DNA from: Larix kaempferi
Lineage: Eukaryota; Streptophyta; Pinopsida; Pinales; Pinaceae
Direction: 5' to 3'
NCBI GenBank assembly: GCA_027924585.1
Contig: BSBM01000904.1
Location: 18,807,501-18,871,500 of the forward strand
Length of the DNA: 64,000 bases
The notes under the pieces were generated by a model. It did not search any database. It saw nothing but the letters and a program-made list of their open reading frames with translations, and was not told the origin of the DNA. The stretch's first letter is position 1. Each line of letters starts with the position of its first letter. The translations under genes were made by a program, and so were the position numbers. Of the stretch, positions 35,473 to 45,723 are shown one piece after another.

Positions 35473-38175
35473 TGTTGAGCATTGGTTGTCATTAATGTCA
35501 ATGATGCCAACTGTTTGAGTGTTTGACTGTCATCCAATATGGGGAGATTACTGAGCATTGGTTTTCAATGATGTCAAATGAAAAGGATGTCAAGTGTTTG
35601 ACTGCCATTCAATTTCAAAGAGGATGTCAACTAATTCAGTATGAATCATTGATATTAGCGTAAGTCAAAGTGGATACAACATTCCAACAGAAGTATGAAG
35701 AAGCCACTTTGAGGTAGACTACGCGCATGATAAAGAAAGCATGAACACAAGAAGTATATGTGAAAATGGTGAAGGTGACATATATGTATGCAACTTTGGA
35801 GTATATCTAAGAGTGCATTATGTCTGAAGATGTATGTCAAGGATACAACACTCAAGCAACTTTGGAGTATATCTAAGAGTGAATAAAAAATACATCTTGC
35901 AGGTGAAGTTTGAAGAAGTACATAAGATGATACATCATGTAGATCCATAAGATACTTGATGAATATCCAGTTCAAGAAGAAACACAATTAATGGATCCTA
36001 TATAATGTGGATCTTACACAGAAATCAAGTCCACCAAATCATACTCTCTCATGCCAACAAATTGAAGGAGTTGGTTGGACAATGGTACAAGTGCTCAAAC
36101 TTCCAAGAATTTGGTTGAACATATGAGACAAGTAAACAAGCAAGCCTAAGCATTGCTTAGTTGATTTTTGGGAGTGTGCAGGAAGAAAGGAACAACAAAT
36201 GGTCAGACAATCTTGAAAGCGCGCAAGCAAATCCAATAAGAAGATGCTTTCAGCAAGTGGAACGTGCACGGACTCCTAGAATGGTACAATGGTTGAAGAT
36301 CATATATGAGCAAATTCCACAGCCGACAAACAACAAGTGCGCAAGTCCCACAAGTGATGACAAGGAAAAATCCAAAGTACCACCAAGTAAAAGTCAGAGT
36401 ATGCGCAGAATCCGTAAAGTATCAATACACCAAGGACGCATCACCCAAATGAAATGATGAAGCATAGGTCATAATCTCACTAAAGAGATACTGGAGAATG
36501 CATAGATTACAAAGAATATTGATATCACAAGGGCACATTACCCACAAAGGATGATACAGAAAAGGTCATGGACAGATCAAGATGAAGTGGAATATTGTGC
36601 ACATACCGTACGATAATGGTACATCAAGAGCACAATGGTACACCACCAAGGTGTAAAGTTCCACCAAGTTGTGGACCTTGAGGGCACTTGATACATCAGA
36701 GATGACACATCAATAGTGCAGATGATGACACGCGGCATATGCACAATCCGTGAAGTATGGAAGAAGGGATGCCATGAACAACTTGCGAACATACAATCCG
36801 TGCAAGACATGTATAAATAGAGATGCAAGTTGGAGATTGAAAGAAAGCTTGACAACAAGAACATAAGTGTTTTTGTGTGAAAGTTTCAGTTTGTTTTTTG
36901 GGGCATCAAGGGGCTCGTAGACATAACATAATGATCTAGAAAAGAGCCGAATGCGCACATGCAACCGAACGAAGTTTTGATGGTGCGCAAAAAGATGTTG
37001 TAGATCTGTGATAGTTGCACAAACACTAAAAGAAGGATATACTGAAGAATGCGCAAGTGATGAATATCTCAAAGGATAGTATCACACTCAGCATGTTGAT
37101 AGTCACAGAAGTTGAAGTGATAGAAGCGCATAGACAGAATTGTATTTGATCAAATATTGCGCTGATGTCTGGATGATGCATATGAACAGAAGTGAAAGTG
37201 TGCGAAGTTGAAGACTCCATATGATGCGCAATAACAAAACAACAACATAAATCGATGGGTGCATTACGATGCAGATGATCTGAGACAAGTGTGTTAAACT
37301 GAACAGACCAATTATTTGATGCACATGATGTGGTAGATTATCTGAGAGACCGCATCACTTAAATAGAATGGACACATCAGAACATGCACAGTTCCTTCTA
37401 TTACTAGTTCTTCATTTATGAATAACAAAATATCAATTGAAAGCACAATATTAGTTGATCATTGCAGTCACGAAGAACGAATCATTGAACCAGAAACACA
37501 GACTGCAAAATTAGCAGAGCACACAATACATGAAGTAAGTCATAAGAAAATGTGTGAGTTGAGAGGAATGAGAGGTCAAGTGATGTATGTAGCGCAGTAA
37601 CAAAGCATAGTTTGCATACGAAGGTAGTGCAGATCAGAATCATCATCAGAAGACCTGAAGAAGTGTGCAGAGTTGACGTTCAATAAGGTAGTAATATATA
37701 TTGGAAATCAGGGCATTCAGATGGGGCAAGGAGACAGGGAGTTGGAGCTTCCTTCAGGTTGGTGACTATAAAACAACAAGGAGATAGGGAGTCACAACTT
37801 CCTTCATGTTGGTGCCTATAAAACAAAGTGATAGGGTGTCAACACCTCCTTCCAGTTGGTGCTAGAGAAAACACAGGGGGTTGGTGCCTCCTTTTAGTTG
37901 GTGTTGGTAAAAACAAGAAGTTGGTGCTTCCTCAAATGTATTCGTTCTCACTATAAATAAGCATTCTGTGGTTTTCTCCCGTTTGGGTTTCCACGTAAAC
38001 ATTAAGTGTGTTATGTGTTGATGATGTGGTTCATATATGTGTGAATGTTTATTTACTGATGCATAACAAAAGATAAAGATTAAGTAAAGGCTAATCTGTT
38101 AAAGAAGGTAAAATCTGCTAATAACTGCACTAATACTGATTCACCCCACCTCCCAATATTAAATTGATTCCAACA
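35473..38175 (+). repeat. 5' LTR of the Sirevirus-like element
   Basis: Starts TGTTGAGCATTGG, ends GATTCCAACA. It has two candidate TATA boxes: TATAAATAG at 36812-36820, conserved in the other LTR, and CTATAAATA near 37962. A minisatellite of about 45-50-bp units (37723-37936) sits just upstream of the second. The terminal words repeat internally at 35552 (TGAGCATTGGTTTTC), preceded by a purine tract. Confidence 0.92.
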
Positions 38176-38177
38176 AT

Positions 38178-38189
38178 TGGTATTAGAGC
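38178..38189 (+). promoter_or_regulatory. primer-binding site of the Sirevirus-like element
   Basis: TGGTATTAGAGC, two bases after the LTR end. One base differs from the usual TGGTATCAGAGC complement of initiator methionine tRNA. Confidence 0.9.
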
Positions 38190-38250
38190 GGGTGTCTTCA
38201 GTGACATATTAACATCTGGAAGATAGATCTCAACGCAGAATCCAACAGAC

Positions 38251-38930
38251 ATGGACTCAAAATATGAGCATATGGGTGAAGTAGACTTTGAAGGTGAATT
38301 ATTTAGTGCACTGGATGAACTGAAGAAGTCAAGGAATAAAATCAAGTTTCTGCAGGAATCCCTTTTGAGATTAGAAGTAGACACCACTCGGATGATGAAA
38401 TTCAAGGATGACAAGTGTGAAAGAGGAAGAAATTGGAAAGTAAGCTGAAATTTAAGGATGAAATTGTTTCTCTAAGAAATGAAATTCAATAATTAAGTCT
38501 TTAGTTAGAACAAAGAGGAAGAAACAAATTTAACTGAGAAACATACCCAGCCATAAGCTATGCAAATGCTCTCAAAACCCCACAATCACAAACATGTCAA
38601 GGAGAACATCAAAGACCAAATCAGTTGGAAAGTATGTCTGCACAACTTCAGAATTTCTATCATATCAGATACTAGAATCTTTTCTTTGGAAATTGCTTCT
38701 ACTATCATAATTTTGGTCATAAAGCAATAAATTGTAGAGCTCGTGCATTATCATATACCAGAAAGAATGAATTTGGCAATCGGATGAATCCTAAACATAA
38801 AATATTCAGAAAACCATATGAAGTCGTGTTTGGATATTCCAATCCTTTCAGCGTTTTAAGTTTAGAAGACGAATATTACGACAAATCAATCATGATACTC
38901 ATGATTTCCAAAACAAAAAGCAATCTGTGC
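38251..38930 (+). pseudogene. gag remnant of the Sirevirus-like element
   Basis: Opens at an ATG at 38251 (MDSKYEHMGEVDFEGEL) with a Lys/Glu-rich, probably coiled-coil segment (ELKKSRNKIKFLQESLLRLE), then breaks at about 38446. Near 38690-38740 the plus strand reads the zinc knuckle C-F-Y-Y-H-N-FGHKAINC. The second Cys is replaced by Tyr, so the CX2CX4HX4C finger is damaged. The FGHKAxNCRA form is characteristic of Sirevirus-type gag. The N-terminal bulk of gag is largely gone. Confidence 0.75.
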
Positions 38931-40627
38931 AATCTACTAAGATAGTCAAGGATCAGAAAAATCAAGACCATCAAGAAGCATGCAAACTAGCTTTACATGC
39001 ACAAAGTCGAAAGGGGAAATGGTATATAGATAGTGGATGCTCCAAGCATATGACCGGAGATAAAAATGCATTCCTGAAGTTCAAAGAAGACAAGGGAGGC
39101 AATGTTTATGTTGGGGACAATGGGTTAGCCAAGATTTTGGGAAGAGGACTAACAAGTTTAGGAAATAAAAGAACCAAGGCAGATGATGTTCTGCTAGTTG
39201 AGAACATGAAACAAAATATTTTAAGTGTTAGCCAGATGCACGACCAGGGACACACACTCACTTTTGACTCAGAGAAATGAAAAATAAAAAACAGGGACAC
39301 ACGCAGAATCGTAGACACGACCTCCAGAACTCTTGACAATGTGTACATTCTCGAGGAAGGAAAATAAGAAAAAATATACATAGGACAAATTGATGAAATC
39401 TATCTCTGGCATAGAATATTGGGACATATCAATTTTGACAATTTGGTTAGAATCAATAGAAAACAAGCAGAGATATATATTCCAATGATTACGAAGCCAT
39501 CAAATGCTTTATGTAAACACTTCCTACATGGGAAACAACCCAGAATCAAGTACCCAAAAAAAGAATATACTACCTCAAGACCTTTGGAACTAGTTCATTC
39601 ATATCTTTGTGGTCCAATGCAAACTAGAGGAATGAATGGTAAAGAATACTTTCTTTTTTTCATTGATGATTACACTCGAATGACATGGGTATTATTCCTT
39701 AATGCAAAATCAGAAACATTTGAATGATTCAAGATTGTTAAGGAGGCAGTTGAGAAAAAAACTGATTTAAGAATAAAGTGCTTAAGGATTGACAATGGAG
39801 GATAATACACCTCAAACAAGTTTGATAACTATTGTGATAAACATGGAATTAGAAGACAATTTTCAGCAGCCAGAACTCCACAATAAAATGGTGTGGTAGA
39901 AAGGAAAAATAAGATTGTTCAAGAAAAGGCCAGGACCATGCTAAACGGTTCAAAATTGTCAGATAGGTTTTGGCCACACACTATTCATACAACTATTCAC
40001 ATACTTAACAGATGCTTGATCAGAACAAACAGTTGCTCGACACCCTACGAAATTTGGAAAGGAAGACCAACTACAGTTAAGCATTTCATAATATTTGGAA
40101 GTAAATTCTACATAAAAATAAACGATGACACTCTTGGAAAATTTGATTCCAGATCAGATGAAGGAATATTTCTCAGATACTCTTGCAAAAGTAAAGCTTA
40201 TAAGTGCTACAATTTGCAACTCGGTAAAATAGTAGAAAGTCTTGAAGTTAAGGTTGATGAAGTATTGACTCACAGAAGAATCAAAGAAGATGATTACTTA
40301 CCATCTCTAGAACAACCATCTGAAGAACATCAAGAAACAAAAATGCCATAGGAAGAAGTATATCAGTGTGGATTAGAGGATGGAATACCAGATACAAAGG
40401 CCCCCTCCAAATTTGTTCAGAAAAATAACTCAGAATATTTAATCATCGGAGACAAGGATGTTGGAATCAGAACCATAAGAAGTCAGAGCAACCCAACTGA
40501 GGAAGTGCATTTCTCGTTACTATCACAAATAGAACCAGAAGGGGTTTAGAAAGCCAAATTAGATGAAGGATGGATGAATGCTATTAAGGAATAATTGAAT
40601 CAAATAAAAAAGAATGAGACTTGGGAA
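38927..40627 (+). pseudogene. protease-integrase part of Sirevirus-like pol
   Basis: Protease with an intact D-S-G (WYIDSGCSKHMTGDK, about 39020) and VGDNG, ending at a TGA at 39278-39280. Integrase follows: H-H finger (LWHRILGHINFDNL; part of the Cys pair altered, ALCKHFLHGK), then LVHSYLCGPM where the first catalytic Asp is Tyr, FIDDYTRMTWVLFL, RIDNGG, and a damaged TPQ-stop-NGVVERKN. The C-terminal part, 39893-40351, is open (PTTVKHFIIFGSKFYIK, then RYSCKSKAYKCYN). The frame runs on with stops into the first residues of RT, where the nested element interrupts it at 40627. Confidence 0.88.
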
Positions 40628-41381
40628 TGTTCGGATATCCACATCATCTTTTTCGGGATACATCATCTATTTCAGGATCTTGCATGATCTATTTCAGGAT
40701 ATGCAGAATCTAGGGTTTTGCATGCACAGGCATGCATCCCAGTCACCAGTTTGATGCCTCCAACACCTTATCCACCTTCTTCTAGCACCCGGGAGCCACT
40801 TACCACAGAGTTTTAGCCCTCCTAAGCTGAAAGGCGCCCACTTCTCACCTACTGCCAGAGAAGGGCGCACTTGTTCACCTACCACTGCAGTTCCACTTCA
40901 GTTACATTCAGTTAGCTCCGATTCTCCCTGATTTGAGGCTAGTTTCACTCCCGACTGACTGTATCACTTCCGTTTGACCTCCAGTTTGATTAGGTGACTT
41001 GTTCTGACTTCAGTTAGCCTCCCATGCGCCCCCACTGAGCCTCCAGATCCTATATCAGTGCTACACACTTCAGTTACATTTATTACACTCAGTTAGACTC
41101 AGATTGACACCTGGATGACTGGTTGTTGTGATTGATGAGCACCACCGATGATTGATGAGGACTCCTAGATAGAGTCAAGCTACTCCATTCAGTGATTTGA
41201 ATGACCTCCTTAGGCAATTCGAATTGCTCAGTCATTGTGACAGTTTGTATTGTAATTCATTCACCCTTTCTGGGATAGAGAGCACTGCTGCATGTTTTGC
41301 ACAGTTTTGCACCATATTTTCTATGTTCATCTGTTGTGATTGATTTACTTGTTCATTAGATCTGCTGTGACTAATTTTACA
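40628..41381 (+). repeat. 5' LTR of the nested gag-only element
   Basis: 754 bp. It differs from the 3' LTR at aacacc/agcacc (about 40760) and ctgctg/ctgatg (near the 3' end). It contains a C-rich middle with repeated cttcagtta words. Confidence 0.95.
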
Positions 41382-41394
41382 TGGTATCAGAGCC
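41382..41394 (+). promoter_or_regulatory. primer-binding site of the nested element
   Basis: TGGTATCAGAGCC directly abuts the LTR end and is a perfect initiator tRNA-Met type site. Confidence 0.95.
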
Positions 41395-41592
41395 ATGGCA
41401 GGGACAAGATTTCTTTTCTACAGGTGTTCTACATGAAGAGAGAGCAATCTTTGCTCACCAATATATTTCAGCAGCGGCATGCAAAATCTCATGTGCATTC
41501 TCTCATGTGCATGCAAGGATGAAAACATAGTGTTTGTTTGTGTGTGATTTGCAGGTTTCTTACTTCCTCCATGTGCATTCGCTAATGCAAAG

Positions 41593-42627
41593 ATGGAGAC
41601 TTCTTCTTCACAAAATATTCTTACTCCATTCAACTATGATGAATGGAAACCAAAGATGATTGCATTCTTGAAGAGACAATGTCTTTTTGATATGTGCATT
41701 GGTAATACAAGAGTTTTTGATTCCGATGAAGAGGAGAATGATTGGCTTAATGATTGTGACAGAGCTTTTGGAGCAATGTGTCTTGCTATGTCTCCTTGTA
41801 TGCGCTACCTCAGTAATACTGCTGAAAATCCAAGTGATCTATGGGTCCAACTTGACAGAGAATTTGGAAAGCAGGAAGAAGAGGATCATGCTAGCATTTT
41901 GGAGAACAAGCCTAGTGAGATCTCCTTATGTGTTCTTTCCGATCATGTGTTGGCCTCAACAATTGTTCAAGATGAAGAAGAAACTGTAGATTCAACACTC
42001 ATTCTCTCAAAGTCTTCTATTTCGAATTCTGAGCAAGATAAACAAGCTCATACTCTAGATTCCGAAGAGGTTCTTGAATCCTCTCTTTCACATGACTTTG
42101 TCGGCATGCGGAATAATGATCTACTTGATGTTTTGGAGGTAAAATCTGATTTTGGAGGTGAAGCATTCGCCCTCCTTGATTGCATGCCTTCTATAAACTT
42201 ATGTTCTATCATTTGCAAAGTTTCTCAGAGTTTTAATGAAGATGAAGAGCACTACCCTTCGCTTGAGTTCAATTCTCATGCACTTTTTGCTGATTTTGGT
42301 TTTGATCTCACCCTTGTTGGTTCAAAGGAGATCTCAAGAAACCATTCATCTATTTTTGGATCTGATTTAACTTCTATTGATAAGAAGTTCAAGTTTCAAG
42401 ATCTATTTGATCCGATTAGAGCTATTCCTACCTCACTTGGTTCGAATCACAGGTTCCAGGATCATCCTCATATTTTCAGATTTGTTCTCACCTTTTTCGG
42501 TATGAAGAGCAAGTTCTTAAAGTCTCCACATTCGCTTGCATCCACTGATGGAGAATTCAAGCACATGTTTTTGGAGCATGATCCGTTTACTCCCAAGAGT
42601 AAGATACCTCCAGACATATCTACTTGA
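41593..42627 (+). CDS. gag-like protein with a long acidic C-terminal extension
   Basis: 344 aa from ATG 41593 to the stop at 42625-42627, fully open, about 200 bp after the primer-binding site. Residues 1 to about 100 resemble the N-terminal Copia gag (UBN2-like) fold: FNYDEWKPKMIAFLKRQ, W-LNDCDRAFGAMCLAMSP, then DLWVQLDREFGKQEEED. Residues of about 105-344 show no zinc knuckle and no protease motif. This part is rich in Ser, Asp, Glu and Phe (VQDEEETVDSTL, SKSSISNSEQDKQ, then recurring FGSDLTS / FGFDLTL and FRFVLTFFG words). In gag proteins the N-terminal part assembles the particle; how this protein would bind its RNA without a knuckle is unclear. Conservation of the whole frame in a young element suggests it was translated recently. 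I do not recognise the C-terminal half. Confidence 0.85.
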   Translation: METSSSQNILTPFNYDEWKPKMIAFLKRQCLFDMCIGNTRVFDSDEEENDWLNDCDRAFGAMCLAMSPCMRYLSNTAENPSDLWVQLDREFGKQEEEDHASILENKPSEISLCVLSDHVLASTIVQDEEETVDSTLILSKSSISNSEQDKQAHTLDSEEVLESSLSHDFVGMRNNDLLDVLEVKSDFGGEAFALLDCMPSINLCSIICKVSQSFNEDEEHYPSLEFNSHALFADFGFDLTLVGSKEISRNHSSIFGSDLTSIDKKFKFQDLFDPIRAIPTSLGSNHRFQDHPHIFRFVLTFFGMKSKFLKSPHSLASTDGEFKHMFLEHDPFTPKSKIPPDIST

Positions 42628-42665
42628 TTTTGGAGCAATTAAATCTTTTGGTGTACTACAGTCTA

Positions 42666-42824
42666 TTTTGAGGGGGGGTATTTTTCCCATGAGGTTTTCC
42701 CCATTTCCTCGGTTTATTGACTGTTATTAGCTTTTGGATTATTGTATTGGGGTGACCTTTGGTCTTAGTTACCAGGGCCCCACATTATTTTTGTTGGCAC
42801 ATCATAGTCTAGCTTGAGGGGGGG
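42666..42824 (+). promoter_or_regulatory. duplicated polypurine tract of the nested element
   Basis: Two similar tracts: gtctattttgaggggggg (ends 42678, followed by tatttttccc) and gtctagcttgaggggggg (ends 42824, immediately followed by the LTR TGTTCGG). The second is the functional position; the first looks like a duplicated or remnant 3' end. Confidence 0.8.
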
Positions 42825-43578
42825 TGTTCGGATATCCACATCATCTTTTTCGGGATACATCATCTATTTCAGGATCTTGCATGATCTATTTCAGGATATG
42901 CAGAATCTAGGGTTTTGCATGCACAGGCATGCATCCCAGTCACCAGTTTGATGCCTCCAGCACCTTATCCACCTTCTTCTAGCACCCGGGAGCCACTTAC
43001 CACAGAGTTTTAGCCCTCCTAAGCTGAAAGGCGCCCACTTCTCACCTACTGCCAGAGAAGGGCGCACTTGTTCACCTACCACTGCAGTTCCACTTCAGTT
43101 ACATTCAGTTAGCTCCGATTCTCCCTGATTTGAGGCTAGTTTCACTCCCGACTGACTGTATCACTTCCGTTTGACCTCCAGTTTGATTAGGTGACTTGTT
43201 CTGACTTCAGTTAGCCTCCCATGCGCCCCCACTGAGCCTCCAGATCCTATATCAGTGCTACACACTTCAGTTACATTTATTACACTCAGTTAGACTCAGA
43301 TTGACACCTGGATGACTGGTTGTTGTGATTGATGAGCACCACCGATGATTGATGAGGACTCCTAGATAGAGTCAAGCTACTCCATTCAGTGATTTGAATG
43401 ACCTCCTTAGGCAATTCGAATTGCTCAGTCATTGTGACAGTTTGTATTGTAATTCATTCACCCTTTCTGGGATAGAGAGCACTGCTGCATGTTTTGCACA
43501 GTTTTGCACCATATTTTCTATGTTCATCTGTTGTGATTGATTTACTTGTTCATTAGATCTGATGTGACTAATTTTACA
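42825..43578 (+). repeat. 3' LTR of the nested gag-only element
   Basis: 754 bp, partner of 40628-41381. Confidence 0.95.
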
Positions 43579-45049
43579 GGGAACTCGTTCCAAGACCCAA
43601 AAATAAGAATGTTATAGGAACGAAGTGGGTATTCATAAACAAACTAAATGAATATGGAAAAGTTGTCAGAAACAAGGCAAGACTAGTATGCAAAGGTTAT
43701 GCGCAAATCGAGGAAATAGACTTTGAGGAAATTTTTTCTCTCGTGGCACGAATGGAAGCTATCATACTTTTTTCTGTCTTATTCCTACGCATAAAATGTC
43801 AAGGTATATCGAATGGATGTAAAATCAGCTTTTTAAAATGGAGATCTTGAAGAAGAGGTATACATTGAACAACCAAATGGGTTCTCACTCTTAGACAACA
43901 AGGATTATGTTTGCAAGCTGAAGAAATATTTGTATGGACTCAAACAGGCCCCCAGGTCCTGGTATTCAATATTGGATAAATATCTACAAAACCAAGGATT
44001 CAAAAGGGGAAGTGTAGACAATAATCTCTATATCAAAATCGAAAATGAAAAAAATGATAGTTGTGGAAGTATATGTTGATGATATCATTTTTGGGAGCAA
44101 TGATGATAAAATGAGTTAGCAATTTGCGAAAGATATGCAAAAAGAGTTTGAAATGTCCATGCTAGGAGAACTATCCTTTTTCCTTGGGTTGCAAATTTCA
44201 CAATTAAATGATGGCATCTTCATCTCCCAATCTAAGTATATAAAGGAGATATTAAAAATATTTAACATGGAGTATTGCAAACCCGTCTGTGCACCCATGA
44301 TTACAGGATGCAAATTGAGTAAAGAGGATGAGGCTAGAGACGTTGATCAGAGGATTTACAAGTCGATGATTGTCAACCTATTATATGTAACTGCTTCCAG
44401 ACCAGACATCATGCAAGCTGTTGGACTTGTTGCAAGGTTTCAGGAAGCTCCCAAGGAAACGCATGTTCAAGCAGTCAAAATAATTTTCAGGAATTTGAAA
44501 GGGACTATGTATCTTGGTCTATGGTACCCACGAGGAAAACATATCAACTTAATCACGTACACTTATGCATATTGGGTTGGAAGTATTGACGATAGGAGAA
44601 GCACTAGTGGTGCATCGTCTTTCTTAGGAAACTGTCTTGTATCATGGATCAACAAAAAACAAGCATATGTGGCATTATCTACAGCATAAGAAGAGTACAT
44701 TGCTGTAGCTGCTTGTTGTTCACAAGTATAATGGATGAAACAAACTATAAAGGATCTTCAAGTAAACATAGATCATCCAATACAAATTCTATTCGATAAC
44801 ACAAGTGCTGTCAATATCTCCAAAAATCCGGTTATATACTGCAAAACTAAGCACATTCCCATCAAGTATCATTTTGTGAGAGAGAAAGTAGCCGAAAATG
44901 TGGTCAAATTAGAATATGTTGATACTAAGGAAAAAATTGCAGATATATTTACAAAACCACTTCCACGAGGTACATTTGAATATCTCAGAGAAAAATTAGG
45001 TGTGGTTCTCAATCCTCAACACAATGAGAACCTAATCAAAGAAGCATAA
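43579..45049 (+). pseudogene. reverse transcriptase-RNase H part of Sirevirus-like pol
   Basis: Continues the RT interrupted at 40627. After the target-site duplication the frame reads ELVPRPKNKNVIGTKWVF, ARLVCKGYAQIEEIDFEE, damaged EEVYIEQPNGF, YGLKQAPRSWYSILDKYL, the catalytic VYVDDIIFGSNDD (about 44070), MSMLGELSFFLGLQISQLND, SKYIKEILKIFNMEYCKP, then RNase H (IDDRRSTSGASSFLG, WINKKQAYVALSTA, stop, then DNTSAVNISKNPV and KIADIFTKPLPRGTFEYL), ending at 45049. Several frame changes and stops (for example after ALSTA at 44687-44689) make it inactive. Confidence 0.9.
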
Positions 45050-45723
45050 ATCCAAAAGGGATCAACAATTGCACAGTGAAAGTAAGGATGACAGTAAGAA
45101 TCACCGCGCAAGAAGAAGTGATGCATTGTGACAAGAAAAGGACACCGAGACGAAAGAGAATTATAAAATCTATATCAGAAAAGCAATCAAAGACAATGAG
45201 GTATGAAGATAGGGGGAGTTATCCCAGGAAACAGTCAAGACGAGTTCAGGCACAAAACATAAAGGAAAGAATTCACATCACACAATGGACCTCTTTTCCA
45301 TTGATGTCAAAGGGGGAGAGATGCATGAAGTTGAGGAGAGATGCATAAAGCTGAAGATATCAAAGGCAACCGAAGCTGAGAAACACATGAAGCTAAGGCA
45401 TGAAATAGAAATGAAGTCAGGAGGACAACACGAAAGGGGAAGAATTGCAGACATCAAAGGAACAACGTGAAACGACAACAGACATGAAAGAATGTGAAGA
45501 AGAACACTTGAAGACAGGGTCTGCGCAGATACGACACGAAGAAACACAGTTCAAGCATAGATAACATAATTATTGAAAGAGAGCGCAATAGCTAAAATGC
45601 CAAAGAACTAAGGGGGAGTACATACACATGGGGGGCACTATGACCAAACACAGATGAAGCATACATCTCAAGAAGATCGGGTACAACTTCATAAGGTGTT
45701 GACATCAATGCCAAAGGGGGATA
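45050..45723 (+). promoter_or_regulatory. 3' untranslated region with multiple polypurine tracts
   Basis: Contains several AAGGGGGAG-like tracts (about 45210, 45308, 45610 and 45714), the last next to the 3' LTR. Repeated polypurine tracts here are a described Sirevirus hallmark. Short open frames in the segment carry no recognised domain. Confidence 0.7.

Larger units (their letters stand above)
40628..43578 (+). mobile_element. young non-autonomous LTR retrotransposon carrying only a gag-type ORF (TR-GAG-like)
   Basis: 2951 bp, with two 754-bp LTRs (TGTTCGG...TTTTACA) that differ at only two positions by eye. The target-site duplication is GGGAA (40623-40627 and 43579-43583). The host RT frame continues across it. 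The internal 1443 bp contain a perfect primer-binding site, one ORF of 344 codons and two polypurine tracts. Protease, integrase, reverse transcriptase and RNase H are absent, so it must be mobilised by enzymes made elsewhere. It matches the described class of terminal-repeat elements that retain only GAG. The intact ORF and matching LTRs make it the youngest LTR insertion in the window. Confidence 0.95.

Noticed and set aside
35655-37324. Minus-strand frames inside the 2.7-kb LTR, some recurring at 45.9-47.3 kb
   Set aside because: Recurrence is due to the LTR pair; the frames are not conserved at their ends and lack domains.
40694-43082. Identical 63-codon frames at 40694-40885 and 42891-43082
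   Set aside because: Antisense frames within the two LTRs of the gag-only element.
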